A stretch of 62,379 bases of DNA from a gamma proteobacterium symbiont of Ctena orbiculata (lineage in GTDB: Bacteria > Pseudomonadota > Gammaproteobacteria > Chromatiales > Chromatiaceae), in NCBI GenBank assembly GCA_003094535.1, contig NATV01000120.1, forward strand, positions 1 to 62,379, in the 5' to 3' direction. The notes beneath the pieces are model-generated. The model was not told the origin of the DNA, ran no database searches, and saw nothing but the letters and a program-made list of their open reading frames with translations. Shown here piece by piece: positions 57,001 to 62,379 of the stretch (positions within the stretch are counted from its first letter, which is position 1; each line of letters begins with the position of its first letter). The translations under genes and the position numbers were made by a program.

Positions 57001-60000
57001 CGAGCACAGCAGAATAGACTCGTTTCAATTTCACGATGGCACCTATTGGACGTACGACGACCTCAGGGCGATGTTGCTGCAGGGGAATGATACCGATCAG
57101 GTTCTGACGGGGTATGAAACCGCCGATCTGATCGATGGCGGAGCGGGCAACGACACCATCAGCGGAGCAGATGGCAATGATCTACTCCTGGGTGGAACGG
57201 GTAATGACACCCTTGATGGTGGTATTGGCAATGATGAGCTGATTGGGGGGGCAGGAAATGATCAGCTGTATGGTTCTCATGGAGATGACCGATACGTTTT
57301 TCAAACTGGTCACGGACAAGACACCATTAATGACCTGCTTGGCAGCAACACTATCGAGTTCACCGACCTGGCCTCGTCAGACGTGCTGGTGCAGCGGGAC
57401 GGGGATAACCTCGTTATCTCCAACCTGAATAACACCGACCAGGTGACCGTAATTGGTCAATTCAATGGTGCCGATAATACCAACCTAAACAACAGTATCA
57501 GCGAGGTCGTTTTTTCCGATGGGCTGATCCTGACCATTCCTGAGTTGTTATCCCAATTGGCTATAAGTACCAACGGTGACGATGTCATACAAGGTGACGA
57601 TAGCGCGGAAACCATTGACGGTTTGGCCGGCAATGACACGATTCAAACGTTCGGTGGTGACGATAACGTTCAAGGCGGGGATGGATTCGATCTGCTTGAT
57701 GGCGGTAGTGGAAACGATACCTTGGCCGGTGGTCTGGGTGACGACTACCTCATGGGGGGGACAGGCAGGGATCAGCTGCTTGGTGGATCCGACAACGACT
57801 TCCTGTTCGGCCAACAAGGTGTTGACTATCTTCACGGCGGTGCGGGTGAGGATTTTCTGTTTGGCAGTCACTATCTACCCAACCACTATCAAATAACGGA
57901 TCCGAGAGAGTACATAGCCTATGACAACTACGGTTGGGACAGCTGGGTAGATTCTTTATGGGTTCATGAAACGCAACCTGAGTATGATGTATTGCTCGGT
58001 GGTGAGGGATCAGATGTCCTTGCCGGCGCGGGCGAACTCTATGGCGGCGGGGGTGGCGACAGATTGTTGGGCAGTGGTGTGCTATATGGTGGTCTGGGTG
58101 ACGACCTTATTATTGCCCATAGCGTTAATAATTGGACCTATGAGACCGGTAGTAATGCCTATGAAAGCTACTATAGCGAAGCTGGGGATAACATCACCAT
58201 CCTGGGCGGACAGGGTAATGATGTCCTGCAAGGTGAAGGGCGGGTAACCTTTGTCTTTAATCGTGGTGATGGCCAAGACACTATCCGCAATAACCAACAC
58301 TACGAGAACGATTTTACCCTATTGTTCGGAGATACCGTAGCTGTATCGGATGTGAGTTTTGAACGCCAGGGCGATGACATGATTGTACGTTATGGTGGCG
58401 TGAACGATCGGATCACTGTCAGTGGTTGGTTTACGCCAGATTACGAATTCGGGACCTACCCAGGCAGGATCGATCGTTTCGAATTTGCCGAGGGTACGAC
58501 CATTACATACGAAGAGGCCGAGTCCGGTCTGGGCGACACAAGTGAAACACCTGGTGATGATACGCCACAACCATTGGATGAAGATCAAACACTAACCGGC
58601 GATGAGAGAAACAATACGTTGTCTGGGGGTTCGGGCAATGACGTTCTGGACGGACAGGGTGGTATTGATCATTTATGGGGTAATGATGGCGACGATACCC
58701 TGAGAGATGGCCCAGACAACGGTACTATGCGGGGTGGAGAAGGCAGCGATACTTATTTGTATGGTATTGGAGACGGCAGCTGTTTCATCCAGAACCGGGA
58801 CACCGATGGTGGTATTGATGTTCTGCGTTTTCTAGAAGGGATATCATCCGAAGACATTGTTCTGACCCGTGACAGAACCAATCTGCAGCTCAACATAAAT
58901 GGCCAAGCTATTACCGTTGTAAGCCAGTTTCAGAATGAAGGCCAGAATGATTACGCCCTTAATGCCATAGAATTTTCCGATGGCACAAGCTGGACGCAAG
59001 AGGATATATATAGCCGATTGAGTTTAGGTACTGCACATGCCGATGCATTATATGGCGACTCGACTGGGGATGTCTTGGATGGGCTTGGCGGTGAAGATAG
59101 CCTCTATGGCGCCGGAGGTATGGACAGGCTTACGGGCGGCGATGGCAATGACCAACTATTTGGCCAAGATGGCGATGACACACTGGCTGGCGACAGCGGC
59201 CATGACAGGCTATATGGAGGTATGGGCAGCGACAGCCTGACCGCAGGGAGTGGCAACGATACCCTTTTCGGTGGTCCGGGCACTGATACCCTGCAGGGCG
59301 GCGTCGGGGATGACGACTATTGCTACAGTCTCGGTGACGGCGCGGATATCATCGACAATACCGGAGGCGGCATCGACACCCTCTCGTTCCTGGATGTAAC
59401 CGCGGATCGTCTCAGCTTCAGTCGCGATGGTGATGATCTGGTGGTGTTGGTGGATGGCGACCTCAGCCAGTCGGTTCGGGTTACGAATCACTTTCTCGGT
59501 GGGGATGCCGCGATAGATGCCATCCGTGCCATTGACGGTGCCGAAATCCCGGTTGCCGATGGATTGCAGCAGCCTACCGGTGGCGATGACACTCTCTATG
59601 GCGATACCAGTGCGGATACCCTGGAGGGCCTGGCGGGTAATGACACCCTCTATGGCATGGATGGGGATGATACCTTGCGTGGTGGTACGGGAAATGACCA
59701 CCTATCCGGCGGCAATAATGATGACCTGTTGGTAGGTAATGCAGGCGACGACCACCTGTATGGCGACGCAGGCAATGACCATTTGCTTGGTGGCGCCGGG
59801 GTGGATGAAATCTACGGTGGTGATGGCAATGATTGGATCCGCGGCAACGGTGGCGATGGCGACATCCTCAATGGCGGCGCTGGCAGCGACATCTATGTCT
59901 TCGGTACCGGCGACGGCGACACCATTATCCAAAATCACGATACCGGCGAGGGCCGCCGGGACGTGTTGCGTTTTCGTGGCGGTATCGAACCGGGTGACAT

Positions 60001-61636
60001 TGAAATCAGCCGCAGCAATCATGATCTGCTTCTAACGCTGCAAAGCAGTGGCGAAGTTATCACGGTCAGCGGCTTTTTCCTCGATGAGAATGGCTGGACG
60101 CACGCCCTTGACGAGATCCATTTCGAGGACGGTACGCGCTGGGATACCGAAACAATCCTGGCCCAGGTGCCGCTGGGTAGTGGTGGTGATGACATACTGG
60201 TTGGCTCGGGTGTGGACGAGACCCTGATCGCAGGCGCGGGGAACGACACCCTGGACGGCACTCTCGGCAACGATCGCCTGCTAGGCGGCGAGGGTGACGA
60301 TACCTATATCTATCGCGGTGGCCAGGACACCCTTGAGGAAACGGCGGGTATCGATCACCTGCGATTTGAAAACGGCATCAGCTTCAATCAAGTTGCCTCC
60401 GATCTGCTCAGGTCTGGTGACGATCTGGTAATGCGTGTCGATGGCGGACCGGATCAAATCACCCTGCGCAACTTCTTCCTGGGCGGCAATCATCTGCTCG
60501 AGACTGTCGAGTTCGCCACCGGGGGCTCGCTGACGGCGGATCAGATCTTCAGCGCGTTTGGTCTATCCGTGCCGACCGCAACAAGTGTTTTTAACCAAAC
60601 CATCGATGGCACATCGGCCAGTGATAGCGCTTTGAGCGGAGGCGATCAGGCCGATTTGATCTCCGGCTACAATGGTGACGATACCTTGATCGGTGGCGCC
60701 GGTGACGATCGGCTTGAAGGGAGTAATGGCGCCGATACCCTAACGGGAGGTGCAGGCAATGATCAACTCGTCGGCGGCCGAGGCGACGACACCTACATCT
60801 TTTATGCCGGCGACGGTCAGGATTCTATAGACAACCAGGGCGGCGGGCTCGACACCTTGCACTTCGAGGGTATCGATTACAATCAGGTGGCGAGCGGCCT
60901 AATGCGCACGGGCGATAACCTGATTCTGCAGGTGAGCGGTGGCAGTGACCAAGTTACCTTGCGGGACTACTTCAAAGGTGGTGATCACGCCGTCGACCGG
61001 ATTGTCTTTGCCACCGGTGGTGAGCTTACCTCTGCCCAGCTATTCAGCGTCTTTGGACTGGCTGATCCCGATCCGGCCGGATCACCAGACTATCCCGGTT
61101 TGCCGGATGAACGCAACTTCGCCACGGTAACCCAGGGGGACGGGGAGAATAGCAGCTATATCGCCGGATCCGGCGCCGACTTCATCGACGCGGGCGCGGG
61201 AGACGATATGCTCCATGGTGGTTTGGGTAATGACTATCTGATCGGTGGTTACGGCAGCGACACTTATCTGATCGGGGCTGGTTCGGGCCAGGATATCATC
61301 AATAACTTCGATGCCGATGATACAGGTAGCGATACGCTAGGTTTCGAGTCGGCTGCCATCGAGGATCTCTGGTTCAGTCGCAACGGCAACGATCTGACAA
61401 TTACACAGGCGGGTACGGATGACCAAGTGACGATTGCCCAGTGGTATGCCGCGCCGGCAAACGAGGTCGACAGGATCGAAGCCGCGGGATCGGTGCTGCT
61501 CAATAACCAGGTGGATCTACTGGTGGCCGCAATGGCTGCCTACGATGTACCCGCAGGCGTAGGGAATGTGATACCGCAGGATGTGAAAGACAATCTTCAA
61601 CCGGTATTAGCCGAAAACTGGCAGACGATTGTATAG
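51077..61636 (+). CDS. Cassette 3 giant RTX lipase-like protein, 3519 residues
   Basis: Domains in order: an alpha/beta-hydrolase domain (about 1-450) with Ser235 in TGHSLGGHLS and likely partners in VYGDRMPEF and FGHGSSQITDSLAVYDLF; a linker; a first RTX block (about 560-750); an aromatic-rich insert (about 750-880). About fourteen modules follow (about 880-3430), each with several GGxGNDxLxG repeats and an HCBP-related segment (TYLFGxGDG, DVLRFLEGI, VTVxxFF, FxDGTxWD). The C terminus (VDLLVAAMAAY to LAENWQTIV) is the typical tail of type I secreted RTX proteins. The repeats bind calcium outside the cell. The substrate is unknown; lipase/phospholipase is inferred from GxSxG. ATG at 51077 is coupled to the preceding membrane gene. 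Confidence 0.93.
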   Translation: MRTESVSINALMAEASYADFVDVDFNNRDQVETALQRIGTDEGELDDPNKGFSQTQAELFTDKWEVIHHQPNTDSGFSATLFKSTDPSSSQPYVLAIRGTEPGMQDLVITDGSDIVIDGLAIDQIVDLWNYWKQLTTPQGESFTGSRLVTLEDETLAFRAAIVGQFVPGFNMAADAYLEWLYSRDDIIIDNNANPLYARVRTIQPVMPALGNTEFSGVLSNPLSESELAAVTGHSLGGHLSTALTRLVSGIEALTVNGAGFATGVVPGLSGDAAFNISNLFGMLGGAGDFDSSRILNVYGDRMPEFVTQDNFFGLVQQGGHEPLFIEQSILWAETFGHGSSQITDSLAVYDLFIQLSETLGINTPDDTLARLMPIFKTASAQADHSLETLVRSLSRLFGVSENLPEIDNREALYVAIRDIRESVLYQQVMGSVEIVPLTDTTQTELISLANNDEDALAYRYALIHLDPFAVTGDGALFAQHNEHDELELYEPATQEGTLTEAYLQDRAYYFRAIMHRNEYDYPDFATSGDDVLFWDADDGSLVAASDPDIEGVDTNSLVHYRFGGDGDERNGELDGGTNDDQIYGGGGNDTLNGNAGDDYLEGNAGIDKLEGGVGNDELYGGSGDDARIHNSGLFGGAGEDALYGEAGHDTLDGGTGRDLLVGGLGQDHLIGGDGIDNLFGDNRYFDEATNRYVLVDDGESDRLEGGVGDDLYYAGAGDVINDSDGLGTVCMNVTTGSGDQTYVMLGLNTLRQTINPNVYEEYNAFYDATIHYTVNGNGTLTVSDTRNAANTITIENYSDRQLGINTGSEYNLANWRDFDYISYWYDWYWEYAYNAGDYYNVWWPASVNLFEDASEMVDLYVPISWELMLGGGANSIIDTDNIVEGDDRDNELTGSDETDRMSGGRGDDILTGGAGDDWLYGGDGNDDLEGGEGQDTLEGDYGNDLLRGGAGDGDLLKGGAGNDTYLFGAGDGNTLINNFDAIRVSQDTIRFLPGIEPNDVRVGRAGDDLLLTVGSGAEVITVLGYFLDGGESPYAVDRIEFASGAAWDMAQVIELLRPSGDADDLIQGTVGDDILEGHGGHDLVQGGEGNDTLSGGEGNDELHGDAGNDEILGNTGDDRLYGGAGDDRLRGGEGRDELSGGSGNDTYLFGLGDGDMVIRNQDSGEGRHDVLRFLEGIVPTDVVVRRLMGSLVLDVAGRENRITVANFFDNDGQSGDSLDAILFADGTEWNLDHILAQVQVATAGDDRLYGYAGDDILDGLQGNDYLVGYAGNDVLMGGEGRDYLLGGAGNDTLRGESMDGGAGADTYLYGVGDGQVHIGNWGSQSPNQDRLRFLEGIAPEDVVVKRGGNNLYLSIVNEGQVVVDGFFAIDDGAVSHTNILAEVEFQNGTRWDAETLRQYAQQATEAGEELHGSAGDDNLDGLGGDDHLIGYGGDDTLTGGEGDDAFDGGEGNDTLTGNNGNDRLYGQQGDDTLNGGAGDDNLYGGSGNDTLRGGIGGNDHLSGGAGDDTYLFVAGDGNIWIRSDDTGANRNDRLVMLNTAPNSVLATRLGDSLILTLSATGETVEVENYFEDEVTGNHALVAIEYDDGTVWDFEYVKAAVQQATEGADRLYAYDGGDILDGLGGNDTLHGAAGDDQLSGNDGDDLLIASEGNDVVNGNAGNDTLSGGDGNDVLAGGDGSDVLYGGPGDDQLSGGLGDGDYLRGGSGSDTYLFSVGDGNTTINNFDNTTNSGQDRLVITGAAPSEVTATRSGRDVLLTVQSSGEVITLDRFFYSNGENDRVVEFIEFSDGTVWDIDTVRTLVQTGSESDDTLIAYNGVGDTLDGMGGNDTLQGANGDDHLLGGLGDDELLGAAGNDVLDGGVGNDQLSGEEGDDQLAGGEGNDTINGNEGDDLLIAGPGSDTLIGSYGNDTYRLALGDGNNIINNQDWSGAESHDEIEFDIGITPDTVALTRSGYDLAIEYAGSVTSITGFFQSNEHSRIDSFQFHDGTYWTYDDLRAMLLQGNDTDQVLTGYETADLIDGGAGNDTISGADGNDLLLGGTGNDTLDGGIGNDELIGGAGNDQLYGSHGDDRYVFQTGHGQDTINDLLGSNTIEFTDLASSDVLVQRDGDNLVISNLNNTDQVTVIGQFNGADNTNLNNSISEVVFSDGLILTIPELLSQLAISTNGDDVIQGDDSAETIDGLAGNDTIQTFGGDDNVQGGDGFDLLDGGSGNDTLAGGLGDDYLMGGTGRDQLLGGSDNDFLFGQQGVDYLHGGAGEDFLFGSHYLPNHYQITDPREYIAYDNYGWDSWVDSLWVHETQPEYDVLLGGEGSDVLAGAGELYGGGGGDRLLGSGVLYGGLGDDLIIAHSVNNWTYETGSNAYESYYSEAGDNITILGGQGNDVLQGEGRVTFVFNRGDGQDTIRNNQHYENDFTLLFGDTVAVSDVSFERQGDDMIVRYGGVNDRITVSGWFTPDYEFGTYPGRIDRFEFAEGTTITYEEAESGLGDTSETPGDDTPQPLDEDQTLTGDERNNTLSGGSGNDVLDGQGGIDHLWGNDGDDTLRDGPDNGTMRGGEGSDTYLYGIGDGSCFIQNRDTDGGIDVLRFLEGISSEDIVLTRDRTNLQLNINGQAITVVSQFQNEGQNDYALNAIEFSDGTSWTQEDIYSRLSLGTAHADALYGDSTGDVLDGLGGEDSLYGAGGMDRLTGGDGNDQLFGQDGDDTLAGDSGHDRLYGGMGSDSLTAGSGNDTLFGGPGTDTLQGGVGDDDYCYSLGDGADIIDNTGGGIDTLSFLDVTADRLSFSRDGDDLVVLVDGDLSQSVRVTNHFLGGDAAIDAIRAIDGAEIPVADGLQQPTGGDDTLYGDTSADTLEGLAGNDTLYGMDGDDTLRGGTGNDHLSGGNNDDLLVGNAGDDHLYGDAGNDHLLGGAGVDEIYGGDGNDWIRGNGGDGDILNGGAGSDIYVFGTGDGDTIIQNHDTGEGRRDVLRFRGGIEPGDIEISRSNHDLLLTLQSSGEVITVSGFFLDENGWTHALDEIHFEDGTRWDTETILAQVPLGSGGDDILVGSGVDETLIAGAGNDTLDGTLGNDRLLGGEGDDTYIYRGGQDTLEETAGIDHLRFENGISFNQVASDLLRSGDDLVMRVDGGPDQITLRNFFLGGNHLLETVEFATGGSLTADQIFSAFGLSVPTATSVFNQTIDGTSASDSALSGGDQADLISGYNGDDTLIGGAGDDRLEGSNGADTLTGGAGNDQLVGGRGDDTYIFYAGDGQDSIDNQGGGLDTLHFEGIDYNQVASGLMRTGDNLILQVSGGSDQVTLRDYFKGGDHAVDRIVFATGGELTSAQLFSVFGLADPDPAGSPDYPGLPDERNFATVTQGDGENSSYIAGSGADFIDAGAGDDMLHGGLGNDYLIGGYGSDTYLIGAGSGQDIINNFDADDTGSDTLGFESAAIEDLWFSRNGNDLTITQAGTDDQVTIAQWYAAPANEVDRIEAAGSVLLNNQVDLLVAAMAAYDVPAGVGNVIPQDVKDNLQPVLAENWQTIV
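51509..51717. repeat. 209-bp homology tract, partner of 50087-50295
   Basis: This is the cassette 3 copy of the tract, inside the hydrolase domain of the giant protein, ending about 60 bases before the GHSLGG codons. Confidence 0.8.
52755..61450 (+). repeat. RTX and HCBP repeat modules within the giant gene
   Basis: A protein-level tandem array. Nonapeptide repeats of the GGxGxDxLx type alternate with a longer segment of about 80-90 residues that ends in F-x-D-G-T-x-W. Counting these end motifs gives about fourteen modules (for example FADGTEWN near 54750, FSDGTVWD near 56440, FEDGTRWD near 60120). Neighbouring modules differ by many substitutions, so this is an old repeat expansion, not a recent identical duplication. 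Confidence 0.85.
53024..53323. repeat. 300-bp homology arm, partner of 48307-48606
   Basis: This is the cassette 3 copy, in the first RTX block of the giant gene. A crossover between the two copies would join the cassette 1 lipase head to the giant RTX backbone and delete the DNA between, including cassette 2 and the cassette 3 head. Confidence 0.85.
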
Positions 61637-61659
61637 TGTTTGGTATGCGTCTGGTAAAT

Positions 61660-61683
61660 AGAGGAGGGGTTTTCCCCTCCTCT
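61660..61683. terminator. Strong hairpin after the giant RTX gene
   Basis: AGAGGAGGGG (61660-61669) and CCCCTCCTCT (61674-61683) form a perfect 10-bp GC-rich stem around a TTTT loop, 24 bases after the stop. No T-run follows, so it may stop transcription with help or protect the 3' end of the long message. Confidence 0.6.
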
Positions 61684-61981
61684 GAAATGAGTTTAGAAAT
61701 GAAATGGAGTTTCTATGCTAGATAGGCTGATAACACCAACGTAGAGTCATATCTTTCAATCGAGTACATGATTTACGGATCAGAGTACCTAATTGCATAA
61801 CTTCTCCGGGAAGCTAAAACATCAAGAGGATAGACAGCTTCCCCCCCCATCGGTACAATACCTGGCCAACCATTTCGGACGCACTCCTCGGTCGTCGCGC
61901 CCGGAACCAACTGTTTTCGCATTCCCCGGGGCAGGCACTTCGTGACCTGCCCCTTTTTGCACGCCTGTAGTGGAGAGATTC
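61684..61981 (+). promoter_or_regulatory. carA upstream region and leader
   Basis: Between the RTX hairpin and carA this stretch contains an 8-bp inverted repeat, GGGAAGCT (61808-61815) / AGCTTCCC (61836-61843), running into an eight-C tract (61841-61848), and then the terminator-like hairpin at 61928-61958. A ten-codon frame (61768-61800, MIYGSEYLIA) could be a leader peptide but has no good ribosome-binding site. No clear -35/-10 pair was found. Confidence 0.4.
61928..61958 (+). terminator. Terminator-like hairpin in the carA leader, possible attenuator
   Basis: GGGGCAGG (61928-61935) pairs with CCTGCCCC (61946-61953), extended by CAC/GTG inside, and is followed directly by TTTTT (61954-61958). 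It has the form of an intrinsic terminator but lies only 24 bases before the carA start and inside its likely leader, so it may attenuate carA transcription. The poly-C tract upstream could pair with its GGGG arm as an alternative structure. Confidence 0.55.
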
Positions 61982-62379
61982 TTGAGAAAACCGGCAATTC
62001 TGGTCCTGGAGGATGGCAGCCAGTTCAGGGGCGAGGCCATCGGCGCCGAGGGTGAAACCGTCGGCGAGGTGGTTTTCAACACGGCGATGACCGGTTATCA
62101 GGAGATTCTCACCGATCCCTCCTATCGCAAGCAGATCGTCACCCTGACCTATCCCCATATCGGCAATACCGGCATCAACCAGGAGGACGAGGAGTCGGGG
62201 CATATCCATGCCGCCGGTCTGGTGATCCGCGATCTGCCGCTGATCACCAGCAACTGGCGCTCCGAGGAGTCCCTCGAGCACTACCTACAGCGAAACAACA
62301 TTGTCGCCATCGCCGGTATCGACACCCGTAAGCTGACCCGCGTTCTGCGGGAGAAGGGTGCGCAAAACGGCGCCATTGT
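61982..62379 (+). CDS. carA: Carbamoyl-phosphate synthase small subunit (partial, runs off the window)
   Basis: CarA supplies ammonia from glutamine to carbamoyl-phosphate synthase for arginine and pyrimidine synthesis. The first 132 residues are visible: [47 protein letters not shown] and [16 protein letters not shown], the N-terminal interaction domain; the glutaminase domain lies beyond the window. The start is TTG at 61982 with GGAG six bases before it; no ATG fits. Confidence 0.96.
   Translation, partial: MRKPAILVLEDGSQFRGEAIGAEGETVGEVVFNTAMTGYQEILTDPSYRKQIVTLTYPHIGNTGINQEDEESGHIHAAGLVIRDLPLITSNWRSEESLEHYLQRNNIVAIAGIDTRKLTRVLREKGAQNGAI

Noticed and set aside
52755-61450. Dense short repeats that could be taken for a CRISPR array or satellite DNA
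   Set aside because: The periodicity is that of codons for GGxGNDxLxG calcium-binding repeats in one long open frame; spacers and repeats of constant length are absent.

Overview
The window looks like a stretch of a gammaproteobacterial chromosome. It carries the conserved map / rpsB-tsf-pyrH-frr-uppS-cdsA-dxr-rseP-bamA-skp-lpxD-fabZ-lpxA-lpxB / rnhB-dnaE / accA-tilS series in the order usual for Pseudomonas- and Chromatiales-like genomes. A purple-sulfur or thiotrophic-symbiont relative (Chromatiales, Sedimenticola or Thiodiazotropha-like) is my guess from gene style only. No tRNA, rRNA, CRISPR array or intact insertion sequence was seen.

Layout. (1) 1-2845: an AT-rich end of a polysaccharide cluster with three glycosyltransferase genes, the first apparently frameshifted. 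(2) 2906-6339 (minus strand): glnD and map. (3) 6632-20620: ribosome and translation factors, UMP kinase, isoprenoid and phospholipid synthesis, outer-membrane protein assembly (rseP, bamA, skp) and lipid A synthesis, tightly packed on the plus strand. (4) 20760-31882: an exosortase-type acyl-CoA ligase, rnhB, dnaE, two unknown envelope genes on the minus strand, accA, tilS and an HD-domain protein. (5) 31931-41667: accessory and stress genes. These include an STN-HEAT secreted protein, a two-component system destroyed by a fusion deletion and a nonsense codon, a DUF5666-like lipoprotein, a membrane-embedded AraC regulator divergent from a lipoprotein hydrolase, a methyltransferase, a GIY-YIG/DUF123 protein, and the thioredoxins CnoX and TrxC. 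(6) 41814-61636: a type I secretion island. (7) 61982 to the end: the start of carA behind a terminator-like leader.

The region most likely to hold something new is the type I secretion island. A palindrome-rich promoter drives an HlyB-type ABC exporter with an inactive C39-like domain and an HlyD adaptor; no TolC gene is present. Downstream are three head-to-tail cassettes. Each is a small membrane protein gene whose stop codon touches or overlaps the start of a gene for an alpha/beta-hydrolase (lipase-like) domain. Only the third cassette is complete: a 3519-residue protein with a GHSLGG lipase motif, about fourteen calcium-binding repeat modules and a typical C-terminal type I secretion tail. 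The first cassette has a different lipase domain but stops just after a 300-bp segment about 95% identical to the third. The second is decayed: its membrane gene has two frameshifts and its lipase ends before the nucleophile motif. The pattern resembles the orphan-cassette arrangement of polymorphic toxins with the polarity reversed (variable effector N-terminal, conserved export backbone C-terminal). The upstream membrane protein would be the candidate immunity protein or dedicated chaperone. That functional reading is inference.
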